Below, in pieces: positions 56,407 to 64,000 of a DNA stretch of 64,000 bases. The DNA is from Rhizobium bangladeshense. GTDB taxonomy: Bacteria > Pseudomonadota > Alphaproteobacteria > Rhizobiales > Rhizobiaceae. Under the pieces are notes generated by a model that was not told where the DNA came from, did no database searches, and saw nothing but the letters and a program-made list of their open reading frames with translations. The stretch is taken from positions 2,917,001-2,981,000 of the forward strand of contig NZ_CP071612.1 of assembly GCF_017357245.1 (NCBI RefSeq), read 5' to 3'. A program made the translations under genes and the position numbers. How positions within the stretch are numbered: position 1 is the first letter of the stretch; every line of letters starts with the position of its first letter.

Positions 56407-58056
56407 TCAGCGCGTCAGGCGCTTATGTGCCTGGCTGCCAGGATTGAGAGCGTCGGGGCCGAGGCGGCGAACCTTGTCCTCCTCATAATCCTCGAAATTG
56501 CCTTCGAACCACTCGACATGGCCTTCACCCTCGAAAGCCAGGATATGCGTCGCCAGGCGATCGAGGAACATACGATCGTGGCTGATGACGATGGCGCAGC
56601 CGGCGAAATTCTCAAGCGCGTTCTCGAGGGCGCCGAGCGTTTCCGTATCCAGGTCGTTCGTCGGTTCGTCGAGCAGCAGAACGTTGCCGCCGGACTTCAG
56701 CATCTTGGCGAGGTGAACGCGGTTGCGCTGACCGCCCGAGAGACTGCCGACCTTCTGCTGCTGATCGCCACCCTTGAAATTGAAGGCGCCACAATATGCA
56801 CGGGAGTTCATGTCAAACTTGCCGAGCTTGATCACTTCGGCGCCGCCGGAGATCTCTTCCCAGACGGTCTTGTTGGGATCCAGCGCATCGCGGCTCTGGT
56901 CGACATAGCTGAGATGCACGGTCTCACCGATCCGGATCGAACCGCCATCCGGCGTTTCCTGACCCGTGATCATCTTGAACAGCGTCGTTTTGCCGGCGCC
57001 ATTCGGGCCGATGATGCCGACAATACCGCCCGGCGGCAGCTTCAACGACAGGTCGTTGACCAGCGTGCGGCCGTCGAAGCCCTTGGTGATGCCTTCCATC
57101 TCGATGACCACCTGGCCGAGGCGCTCGCTGACCGGAATGATGATCTGCGCGTCGCCGGGACGCTGCTTCTCGGCGGCCTCCACCAGCTGCTCGTAGGACT
57201 TGATGCGCGCCTTGGACTTGGCCTGACGAGCCTTCGGGCTGGAAGCAATCCATTCCTGCTCGCGGCTGATCGCCTTCTGGCGTGATGCTTCCTCGCGATT
57301 TTCCTGCGCCATGCGCTTGGCCTTAGCCAGCAGGTACGCCGAGTAATTGCCCTCGTAAGGGATGCCGCGGCCGCGGTCGAGTTCGAGAATCCAGCCGGTG
57401 ACGTTGTCCAGGAAGTAACGGTCGTGAGTGATCATCATCACGGCGCCGGGGTAGTCGCGCAGGTGCTTTTCGAGCCAGGCGATGGTTTCGGCATCCAGAT
57501 GGTTGGTCGGTTCGTCGAGCAGCAGCAGGTCCGGCTGCGACAGAAGCAGGCGGCAGAGCGCGACGCGGCGCCGCTCACCACCGGAAAGAGTGGTGACATC
57601 GGCGTCGCGCGGCGGGCAGCGCAGGGCTTCCATCGCCATCTCGACCTGGCTTTCCAGATCCCAGAGGTTCTGGCTGTCGATGATGTCCTGAAGCTTGGCG
57701 CCTTCTTCCGCCGTCTCGTCGGAATAGTTCATCATCAATTCGTTGTAGCGATCAACGATCGCGGTCTTCGAGGCAACGCCCTCCATGACGTTCTCGAACA
57801 CGGTCTTGGCGGAATCGAGCTGCGGCTCCTGTTCGAGATAGCCGACCGTGGCACCCTCGGCGAGCCAGGCTTCGCCGGTATATTCCTTGTCCTTGCCGGC
57901 AATGATGCGCAGCACGGTGGACTTACCGGCGCCGTTCGGGCCGAGGATGCCGATCTTGGCATCCGGGTAGAAGGAAAGGTGGATGTTCTCCAGGATCTTC
58001 TTGTTGCCATAGGCCTTGTTGAGGCCGGACATATGATAGATGAATTGACGTGCCAT
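56407..58056 (-). CDS. ettA: Energy-dependent translational throttle protein EttA (ABC-F)
   Basis: The 549-residue ABC-F ATPase binds the ribosomal E site and gates the first peptide bond by the ATP/ADP ratio. It has two ATPase domains: Walker A GILGPNGAGKSTVLRI (about residue 35) and GIIGPNGAGKTTLFKM (about 350), with signatures LSGGERRRVALCRLLL and LSGGQRNRVHLAKML and Walker B LLLLDEPTNHLD and VLLLDEPTNDLD. The linker between them (LAKAKRMAQENREEASRQKAI) and the arm region fit EttA. It starts MARQFIYHMSGLNKAYGNKKILENI. Confidence 0.94.
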   Translation of the reverse strand: MARQFIYHMSGLNKAYGNKKILENIHLSFYPDAKIGILGPNGAGKSTVLRIIAGKDKEYTGEAWLAEGATVGYLEQEPQLDSAKTVFENVMEGVASKTAIVDRYNELMMNYSDETAEEGAKLQDIIDSQNLWDLESQVEMAMEALRCPPRDADVTTLSGGERRRVALCRLLLSQPDLLLLDEPTNHLDAETIAWLEKHLRDYPGAVMMITHDRYFLDNVTGWILELDRGRGIPYEGNYSAYLLAKAKRMAQENREEASRQKAISREQEWIASSPKARQAKSKARIKSYEQLVEAAEKQRPGDAQIIIPVSERLGQVVIEMEGITKGFDGRTLVNDLSLKLPPGGIVGIIGPNGAGKTTLFKMITGQETPDGGSIRIGETVHLSYVDQSRDALDPNKTVWEEISGGAEVIKLGKFDMNSRAYCGAFNFKGGDQQQKVGSLSGGQRNRVHLAKMLKSGGNVLLLDEPTNDLDTETLGALENALENFAGCAIVISHDRMFLDRLATHILAFEGEGHVEWFEGNFEDYEEDKVRRLGPDALNPGSQAHKRLTR

Positions 58057-58153
58057 GCTGCGCTGCTCCGGGCGGGAAACTTCGTTTCGTGCCGCTATGT
58101 AGGCGAAACAGCGCCTGTGAGCAACGCCGAAACCCGGTTACGCAGGATTCCGG

Positions 58154-58894
58154 TCAAAAGCCCGCCGCATCGACAACGCCCTCGTCACAGCCGAAGGAGG
58201 TTTTTCCCGCCCCCCGGATCAGATCGGCAAGGCTCGCGTTTTTCCCCGATGCCGTTCCGGCATCCGCAGACAGGCCGATCGTCAGCTCACTGATCATTCT
58301 GACATTGCCGGCTCGCCGGCAGCTCATCTTGACGCGGTCACCCGCACCGGGCCCGAAACTCTTGTCGAAAGCCGCCTTGATCGCCTCGGCCTTGACCGTC
58401 TTGCCGATATTGGCGGCAAAGAGATCGCGCACGGCCGATGCGTTGAGCGCATCCACGAGACGGACGCTGACGCCGAAATAGTCTTCCACGCTCATTTTCG
58501 TGCAGGTGCCATGCTTTATCCACTCGTGCCGCTCGAGGCCGGACTGCGTGCCCGGCATCGCCTTTGCAAGCGCTGCCTGCGTCTCGGCCGAAACAGCGAC
58601 CGCTGGCAATGCATCCCACTTGCCGTCTTTGTCGGCGGCCTTCTGGTCGTCGCTGACGCCGCAATAGTCCTGCCGCATCGGCCAGAGGCCGTGCAGCGAG
58701 AAATTGGTCGCGTCATGGCGCTCGCCGGTCTGGCTGGCGCATTCGGCTTTCTTCTGGTTCGTCTGGCAGAAAGCGGGCTGCCAGCTCGCGGCAAGAATGA
58801 AACGGGTACGGCCGTCGGTCTCCTGCGCCGTGGCAGCGCCAGCAAGGACCATCGATACGGCGAACGTAAAGGTACGCAACTGCATGCTGCTCAT
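58154..58894 (-). CDS. Ribonuclease T2 family protein, periplasmic
   Basis: The 246-residue protein has a signal peptide (about residues 1-25, ending SMVLAGAATAQE) and an RNase T2 domain. Both catalytic motifs are intact: CAS I NFSLHGLWPM with the first His, and CAS II ERHEWIKHGTC with His, Glu and His. RNase T2 cuts single-stranded RNA via 2',3'-cyclic phosphates; in bacteria it is periplasmic (RNase I). Start 58894 has GGGGG five bases upstream. Confidence 0.9.
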   Translation of the reverse strand: MSSMQLRTFTFAVSMVLAGAATAQETDGRTRFILAASWQPAFCQTNQKKAECASQTGERHDATNFSLHGLWPMRQDYCGVSDDQKAADKDGKWDALPAVAVSAETQAALAKAMPGTQSGLERHEWIKHGTCTKMSVEDYFGVSVRLVDALNASAVRDLFAANIGKTVKAEAIKAAFDKSFGPGAGDRVKMSCRRAGNVRMISELTIGLSADAGTASGKNASLADLIRGAGKTSFGCDEGVVDAAGF

Positions 58895-59151
58895 TTCAAC
58901 CCCCAAAAGAAGAACAATGCGGGAACAGATAAGCACAAAGAGTAAACGACAGCAACCCTGAATCGAAACACATTCAGAATTTATGTCAGCTGTATATTTC
59001 CGGAAAAGATGCGGTGGTTCATGGCACGTCATGTTCGAAGCCGCGCAAAGAACACTATCGCGCCTGGAGCTACTGCATAATTCCTTAAATCGATTCCGCT
59101 TTAAGGAATTATGCAGTAGCGATCTGCTCTGCTGCGGCAGGGAGGATCCGG
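58895..59151. other. Divergent spacer between RNase T2 and the hydrolase gene
   Basis: About 257 bases without a gene. It contains the long perfect inverted repeat at 59069-59120 and, towards the RNase gene, an AT-rich stretch that is probably its promoter. Confidence 0.4.
59069..59120. repeat. Perfect 21-bp inverted repeat
   Basis: The arm starting GCTACTGCATAATTCC (59069-59089) is repeated exactly inverted at 59100-59120, with a 10-base loop (TCGATTCCGC). No T run follows. Similar palindromes with TTCCTTAAATCG cores recur in rhizobial genomes as I recall. It lies 31 bases upstream of the hydrolase start. Confidence 0.7.
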
Positions 59152-60102
59152 ATGTTTTCTGATACGCGAAGGCTCGCAATAGGGGAAGCGTCGCTGGCCT
59201 ATCACCATGCCGAGGCCGCCGGTCCGGCACGCGGCATCCTGTTGATATCGCATGGCTTAGCGGAGCACTCGAAGCGGTACGGCCGCTTTGCCGAGGCGAT
59301 GGCGGCGCGCGGCTATCACGTCTATGCCCATGATCACCGCGGCCACGGCGAGACGATGGCACCCGACGCGCCGATCGGACGCTTTGCCGGCCGGAATGGC
59401 GTCGAACGGGTGATCGGCGACGTCATTGCCATGCGCGCCCATGCGGCCTCGCGCCATCCCGGCCTGAAGGTGATCCTCTTCGGCCATTCGATGGGTGGCC
59501 TCATCGCGCTCAATGCCATCGTCACCGCTCCGGCCGACTTCGACGCCGTCGCCGTCTGGAATTCGAATTTCGCTGTCGGCCTTGCCGGCCGAGCTGCCCA
59601 GGCGATCCTGCTTGCCGAACGGATGCTGAAGGGGTCAGACGTACCGAGTGGCCTATTGCCGAAGCTCACCTTCGGAGCTTGGGGAAAATCGATCCCGGAA
59701 GGCCGCACGGCGTTCGACTGGCTGTCGCATCGCGCCGATGACGTCGACAAATATATCGCCGATCCGCTCTGCGGCTTCGACGCATCGGTCTCGCTCTGGC
59801 TCGACCTCTTCGAGCTGACCTTTCGCGCGCCGCAGAAACTCCATGTGGACCGGCTGCCGCGTGATATGCCGATCCATCTCGTCGGCGGCGCCGAAGATCC
59901 CGCGACGGAGCGTGGAAAAGCCGTGCTCTGGCTGTCAAACCATTTGAAAGCCAAGGGCTTCTCTCGGATCACCACCGTGATATATCAGGGCATGCGGCAT
60001 GAAACGCTGAACGAAATTGGCGCCGACGCGGCGATCGCAGCCTTCGCGGACTGGTGCGACGCGGCACCCGCAATATTCCGAGCCAGAGAGAATCCATCAT
60101 GA
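59152..60102 (+). CDS. Alpha/beta hydrolase, lysophospholipase/monoacylglycerol lipase type
   Basis: The 316-residue protein has the alpha/beta hydrolase fold with marks of the Hydrolase_4 (PldB/MGL) family: LLISHGLAEHSKRYGRFAEAMAARGYHVYAHDHRGHGET (about residues 27-65), the nucleophile elbow VILFGHSMGGLIAL (Ser about 112), and the C-terminal His in YQGMRHETLNEIGAD. No signal peptide. The start is preceded by GGGAGGATCC. It overlaps the following EamA gene by 4 bases (ATGA). Confidence 0.88.
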   Translation: MFSDTRRLAIGEASLAYHHAEAAGPARGILLISHGLAEHSKRYGRFAEAMAARGYHVYAHDHRGHGETMAPDAPIGRFAGRNGVERVIGDVIAMRAHAASRHPGLKVILFGHSMGGLIALNAIVTAPADFDAVAVWNSNFAVGLAGRAAQAILLAERMLKGSDVPSGLLPKLTFGAWGKSIPEGRTAFDWLSHRADDVDKYIADPLCGFDASVSLWLDLFELTFRAPQKLHVDRLPRDMPIHLVGGAEDPATERGKAVLWLSNHLKAKGFSRITTVIYQGMRHETLNEIGADAAIAAFADWCDAAPAIFRARENPS

Positions 60103-61055
60103 GCAGCCCCTCCGCCCGCACCGCTTCGTCTGCCTCCGAGGTGACGACGGGGCTCGTGCTGATGTTTCTGTCGGTGATGGTCTCGCCGCTCATTGATATC
60201 TTCTCCAAGCTCGCCGTCGTCACAGTCCCGTCCGCCGAGATCACCGCCGGCCGCTTCGTCGTGCAGGCGCTCTGCATGCTGCCGATCGTGCTATGGCGGC
60301 GCAGATTTAGGGACTTCTCGTGGCGCCAGAGCCTGTTCCACGCCATCCGCGGCTTCATCATCACAGTCTCGATGATCTCGTTCGTAACCACGCTGAAATA
60401 CATGGCGGTCGCCGACGCGATCGCGATCTTCTTCATCGAGCCGATCATCGTGACGGTCCTCGGCGGCATTTTCCTCAAGGAGACGATCGGATGGCGGCGC
60501 TATACCGCCTGCGGCGTCGGCTTCTTCGGGGCGATGCTGATCATCCAGCCGAGCTTCGAGGAGGTCGGCTATGTCGCGCTCCTGCCCGTTGTCAGCGCGC
60601 TCTGCGTTGCGATCTTCGTGTTGATGACCCGCGTCCTCTCACACAGGGAGGACCCCTGGTCGATGCAGTTCCAGATGGGCATCTGGGGCTTGCTCTTCTG
60701 CGTCCTCCTGCTTTTTGTCGGCGAAGGAAGCGGCTCCGATCTCTTCGATCCCGTCATGCCTGCGGGCAGCGCGTGGTTCTACGTCGCTGGCGTAGGGGCC
60801 ACGGCCGCCATAGCCGGGATCCTCGGCGTCTACGCCTATCGCGCTGCACCGGCGTCGACGCTGGCGCCGCTGCAATATTTCGAAATCGTCTCGGCAACGA
60901 TCTTCGCCTGGCTGGTCTTCGGCGACTTTCCGGATGCAGTCAAATGGCTCGGCATCACGATCATCATGGTGTCGGGCTTGTACATCCTCTGGCGTGAGCG
61001 CCGCTTTGCTTCAAAGCCCGTATCCGATACATCTGAGGTGACGCTGGCGCCTTAG
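60099..61055 (+). CDS. EamA/DMT family transporter (second)
   Basis: The 318-residue protein has ten membrane spans in two EamA repeats: GLVLMFLSVMVSPLIDIFSKLAVVTVPSAEITAGRFVVQAL in the first and VVSALCVAIFVLMTRVLSHRE in the second. YMAVADAIAIFFIEPIIVTVLGGIFLKE and APLQYFEIVSATIFAWLVFGDFPD are family helices. It resembles proteins annotated as S-adenosylmethionine or drug/metabolite permeases; substrate unknown. It overlaps the hydrolase gene and lies 17 bases before the CoA-transferase gene. Confidence 0.87.
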   Translation: MSSPSARTASSASEVTTGLVLMFLSVMVSPLIDIFSKLAVVTVPSAEITAGRFVVQALCMLPIVLWRRRFRDFSWRQSLFHAIRGFIITVSMISFVTTLKYMAVADAIAIFFIEPIIVTVLGGIFLKETIGWRRYTACGVGFFGAMLIIQPSFEEVGYVALLPVVSALCVAIFVLMTRVLSHREDPWSMQFQMGIWGLLFCVLLLFVGEGSGSDLFDPVMPAGSAWFYVAGVGATAAIAGILGVYAYRAAPASTLAPLQYFEIVSATIFAWLVFGDFPDAVKWLGITIIMVSGLYILWRERRFASKPVSDTSEVTLAP

Positions 61056-61072
61056 ACATTGACGGGAGGAAC

Positions 61073-62275
61073 ATGATCGAGACCGCGACGAAACAGCCGC
61101 CGCTTGCCGGCATCCGGGTGATCGAGCTTGCCCGCGTGCTGGCCGGCCCCTGGGCGGGACAGATGCTCGCCGATCTCGGCGCCGACGTGATCAAGATCGA
61201 AAATCCCGACGGCGGCGATGATACGCGCCAATGGGGCCCGCCCTTCGTCGAAGCTGCCGACGGCGAAAATCTCTCGGCCGCCTATTACCACGCTGCCAAC
61301 CGCGGCAAACGCTCCATCACCGCCGACCTCAAGAGCACTGAGGACCAGGATCTCGTTCGTCGCCTCATAGCCACCGCCGATGTGGTGATCGAGAATTTCA
61401 AGGTTGGCGGCCTCGTCAAATACGGGCTCGATTACGACAGCCTGCGCAAGCTGAACCCGAGGCTCGTCTATTGCTCGATCACCGGCTTCGGCCAGACCGG
61501 CCCCTATGCCGGTCTCGCTGGCTACGATTACATAGTCCAGGGCATGTCCGGCTTCATGTCGATAACAGGCGAGCCGGACGGCCAGCCGATGAAGGCGGGC
61601 GTGGCGATCGCCGACATCTTCACCGGCATCTATGCCGTCTCGGCGATCGAGGCCGCCCTGATCCACGCGTTGAAAACCGGCGAAGGCCAGCTTATCGACA
61701 TGGCCCTGCTCGACGTGCAATCGGCCGTTCTCGCCAATCAGAACATGAATTACCTCATTTCCGGCGCCGCACCGACCCGCCTCGGCAACGCCCATCCCAA
61801 CATCTCGCCCTATGAGGTCGTGCCGACGGCCGACGGTTATCTCATCCTTGCCGTCGGCAACGACGGTCAGTTCCGCCGCCTCTGCGCCATCCTCGGCCTG
61901 GAGACGATCGCGGACGACGAGCGTTTCTCCACCAACAAGGCCCGCGTTGCCAACCGCGGCGAAGTCCGCCGCCTGATCTCCGCCGAGACGCTGAAATTGC
62001 AGAAGGCGGATCTTCTGAAGGCCTGTGAGCAGAACGCGGTCCCATCCGGCGCCATCAACACGATCGAGGAAATGTTCGCCGACCCGCAGGTGAAGGCCCG
62101 CGATCTGCGCATCGACCTTACCGATGCCGCCGGCACGATCATTCCCGGGGTCAGGACGCCGGTTGTGCTGTCGGAAACACCGTTGCGCTACATCAGTCCG
62201 AGCCCGCGTCTTGGCGAGCACAGGGAGGAAATTCTGGCGGAACTCGCCGAGTTGGAGAGGAAGGCATCGTCATGA
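61073..62275 (+). CDS. CaiB/BaiF family (class III) CoA-transferase
   Basis: The 400-residue enzyme moves CoA between carboxylic acids. LAGIRVIELARVLAGPWAGQMLADLGADVIKIENPDGGDDTR (about residues 10-50) and RSITADLKS are family hallmarks; the catalytic Asp is in GVAIADIFTGIYAVSAIEAAL (about residue 185). GNDGQFRRLCAILG and the C-terminal TPVVLSETPLRYISPSPRLGEH complete it. Substrates cannot be read from sequence. A ThDP enzyme gene follows after a short duplicated stretch. Confidence 0.9.
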   Translation: MIETATKQPPLAGIRVIELARVLAGPWAGQMLADLGADVIKIENPDGGDDTRQWGPPFVEAADGENLSAAYYHAANRGKRSITADLKSTEDQDLVRRLIATADVVIENFKVGGLVKYGLDYDSLRKLNPRLVYCSITGFGQTGPYAGLAGYDYIVQGMSGFMSITGEPDGQPMKAGVAIADIFTGIYAVSAIEAALIHALKTGEGQLIDMALLDVQSAVLANQNMNYLISGAAPTRLGNAHPNISPYEVVPTADGYLILAVGNDGQFRRLCAILGLETIADDERFSTNKARVANRGEVRRLISAETLKLQKADLLKACEQNAVPSGAINTIEEMFADPQVKARDLRIDLTDAAGTIIPGVRTPVVLSETPLRYISPSPRLGEHREEILAELAELERKASS

Positions 62276-62293
62276 AGAAGGCATCATCATGAA
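62260..62293 (+). repeat. 17-bp tandem duplication across the gene junction
   Basis: GAAGGCATCGTCATGAA (62260-62276) is followed immediately by GAAGGCATCATCATGAA (62277-62293), differing in one base. Each copy has a GAAGG ribosome site and an ATG. The first ATG (62273) opens only a six-codon frame that stops at 62291; the second (62289) starts the ThDP enzyme. Confidence 0.8.
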
Positions 62294-63947
62294 AAAGACG
62301 GGCGGAGAATTGATTGTCGAGGCGCTGAAGGCGAATGGCGTCAAGCGCCTCTCCTGCGTGCCCGGCGAGAGTTTCCTCGCCGTTCTCGACGCCTTGCGCG
62401 ACAGCGATATCGACGTCCTCGTCTGCCGGCAGGAAGGCGGGGCGGCGATGATGGCGGATTGCTGGGGCAGGCTGACGGGCGAGCCAGGCATCTGCATGGT
62501 GACCCGCGGACCTGGCGCCACCAACGCCTCCGCCGGTCTGCATATATCAAGGCAGGATTCGACCCCGATGATCCTTTTCATCGGCCAGGTGCAGCGAGAG
62601 GCGCGTGAACGCGAGGCCTTCCAGGAGGTCGAGTTCCGCCGCGCCTTCACCGAATTCGCCAAGTGGGTGGGCGAGATCGACGATGCCGCCCGCATTCCCG
62701 AGTTTATAACCCGCGCCTTTGCGGTCGCGACCTCCGGCCGTCCCGGCCCCGTGGTGCTGACGCTGCCGGAAGACATGCTGCGCGATGAGGTCGAGGCGCC
62801 CCGCGCCAGGCGTTATGCCAGCGTCGAGGCCCACCCGGGCCGCAGCCAGATCGATGATCTTTATGTAAGACTCTTGAAGGCCGAACGGCCGATGGTGATT
62901 CTCGGCGGCACACGCTGGGATGCCGATGCCGTCGCCGATTTTGCAATCTTCGCCGAACGTTTTCAGCTGCCGGTGGGCTGCTCCTTCCGCCGGCAGATGC
63001 TGTTCGATCATCTCCACCCCTGTTATGCAGGCGATGTCGGCATCGGCATCAATCCAGCGCTCGCCAAGGAGATCAAGGAGAGCGACCTGCTGATCCTGCT
63101 CGGCGGCCGCATGTCGGAAATGCCTTCCTCAGGTTATACGCTGCTCGACATCCCCTACCCCAGTCAGTCCCTCGTTCATATCCATCCGGATCCGTCGGAA
63201 CTCGGCCGCGTCTATCGCGCCGATCTTGCCATCTGCGCGAGCCCCGCCGATTTTGTCGAAACACTCGTCGATCTCGAAGCCCCGGCCGAGCCACGGTGGG
63301 CGCAGCGGACCGCGCATATGCACCAGGCCTATCTCGCCTGGTCGAAGCCGCCGGCGACGGGTCCGGGCGCCGTCCATATGGGACCGATCATGGAGTGGCT
63401 GGAAGGCAATATCGGGCCGGAAACGATCTTCACCAATGGCGCCGGCAACTACGCCACCTGGCTGCACCGCTTCCACCGTTTCCGCCGCTTCAACACCCAG
63501 GCCGCGCCCACCTCCGGCTCGATGGGTTACGGGCTGCCGGCGGCGGTGGCCGCCAAGCGGCTCTTTCCCGAGCGTGAGGTCATCTGTTTTGCCGGCGACG
63601 GCTGCTTCCTGATGCACGGCCAGGAATTCGCCACCGCCATCCGTTACGACCTGCCGATCATCGCAATCGTCGTCAACAACGGCATGTACGGCACGATCCG
63701 CATGCACCAGGAGCGCGAATATCCCGGCCGCGTCAGCAGCACCGATCTGACCAATCCGGACTTCGCGGCCCTCGCCCGCGCCTATGGCGGCCACGGCGAG
63801 ACGGTAGAAAACACGGAGGAATTTGCCCCCGCTTTCGAGCGCGCGCGTGCAAGCGGCAAGCCGGCGATCATCGAGGTGAAGCTCGACCCGGAAGCGATCA
63901 CACCGACCAGAACGCTTTCGGAAATCGCGCAAACAAAAAGCCGGTAA
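62289..63947 (+). CDS. ThDP-dependent enzyme (acetolactate synthase/oxalyl-CoA decarboxylase-like)
   Basis: The 552-residue protein has the three domains of the ThDP decarboxylase family. The N-terminal domain has the catalytic Glu in VCRQEGGAAMMAD and VTRGPGATNASAGLH; the middle domain starts near residue 195; the C-terminal domain has the ThDP/Mg site GDGCFLMHGQEFATAIRYDLPIIAIVVNNGMYGTIRMHQE (G-D-G-x26-N-N). It lacks features that would prove valine-pathway acetolactate synthase. Its location after a CoA-transferase recalls oxalate or 2-hydroxyacyl-CoA breakdown pairs, but that is inference. It runs almost to the window end. Confidence 0.87.
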   Translation: MKKTGGELIVEALKANGVKRLSCVPGESFLAVLDALRDSDIDVLVCRQEGGAAMMADCWGRLTGEPGICMVTRGPGATNASAGLHISRQDSTPMILFIGQVQREAREREAFQEVEFRRAFTEFAKWVGEIDDAARIPEFITRAFAVATSGRPGPVVLTLPEDMLRDEVEAPRARRYASVEAHPGRSQIDDLYVRLLKAERPMVILGGTRWDADAVADFAIFAERFQLPVGCSFRRQMLFDHLHPCYAGDVGIGINPALAKEIKESDLLILLGGRMSEMPSSGYTLLDIPYPSQSLVHIHPDPSELGRVYRADLAICASPADFVETLVDLEAPAEPRWAQRTAHMHQAYLAWSKPPATGPGAVHMGPIMEWLEGNIGPETIFTNGAGNYATWLHRFHRFRRFNTQAAPTSGSMGYGLPAAVAAKRLFPEREVICFAGDGCFLMHGQEFATAIRYDLPIIAIVVNNGMYGTIRMHQEREYPGRVSSTDLTNPDFAALARAYGGHGETVENTEEFAPAFERARASGKPAIIEVKLDPEAITPTRTLSEIAQTKSR

Positions 63948-64000
63948 GGTTGCCCCGCCGGCTTTGAGAGACAGGATTGAAGCAACCTTAGTCGAGCGCG
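63948..64000. other. Right edge after the ThDP gene
   Basis: An 8-bp inverted repeat AAAGCCGG (63937-63944) / CCGGCTTT (63958-63965) spans the stop codon, but no T run follows, so it is a poor terminator. No further gene is visible before the window ends. Confidence 0.35.

Overview
This window reads as chromosomal DNA of a Rhizobiales alphaproteobacterium, most likely Rhizobium (leguminosarum/etli group by gene content; the species is inferred). Signs are the GC-rich codon use, a complete alphaproteobacterial dcw (division and cell wall) cluster running mraZ to ftsZ followed by lpxC, bamD, recN and ligA, the betaine-lipid genes btaA-btaB, an ArsR-methyltransferase regulator joined to metF, a pyrophosphate-type phosphofructokinase, and short palindromic intergenic repeats of a rhizobial kind. 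I see no phage, insertion sequence, CRISPR array or tRNA. Most of the window is core genome.

Layout. Positions 1-10450 hold housekeeping and sensory genes: azlCD, a large M24 aminopeptidase, a 57-residue ORF behind a well-formed sigma-54 promoter, prmA, a SCO1/SenC copper chaperone, an mcp-cheW pair, creA, a DEDD exonuclease and an acetyltransferase with a two-hairpin leader. Positions 10602-37746 form an almost continuous minus-strand block. In transcription order it is mraZ, rsmH, ftsL, ftsI, murE, murF, mraY, murD, ftsW, murG, murC, murB, (a plus-strand NAD-epimerase), ddlB, ftsQ, ftsA, ftsZ, lpxC, bamD, recN, a DUF6886-like gene and ligA. It makes the peptidoglycan precursor, the septal synthase, the Z-ring and its anchor, and the first committed lipid A enzyme. 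As written, murG carries a one-base frameshift near its 5' end. Upstream of mraZ are four TGGG repeats at exact 10-bp spacing, followed by the RNase P RNA gene.

Positions 38600-53900 mix metabolism and wall turnover: two tandem FAD oxidoreductases, five peptidoglycan-cleaving enzymes (two SLT-type transglycosylases, an amidase, a GH25 lysozyme, an MltB-type transglycosylase), a TerB/DnaJ co-chaperone, PPi-dependent phosphofructokinase, a LysE exporter, a class C beta-lactamase-like hydrolase, btaA-btaB and an EamA transporter. Positions 54100-64000 hold a 25-residue membrane peptide gene, the regulator-metF operon with a perfect 16-bp operator-like palindrome, ettA, a periplasmic RNase T2, and a plus-strand run of lysophospholipase-like hydrolase, EamA transporter, CaiB/BaiF CoA-transferase and a ThDP enzyme.

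Points most worth a second look: the sigma-54 promoter and its 57-residue ORF; the murG frameshift in a run of five G; the 10-bp-phased MraZ boxes over the mraZ promoter; the Shine-Dalgarno-masking hairpin before the acetyltransferase; the 25-residue membrane peptide; the regulator-metF operator; and a 243-bp segment with inverted ends beside lysE. All calls come from reading the sequence; no database search was run.
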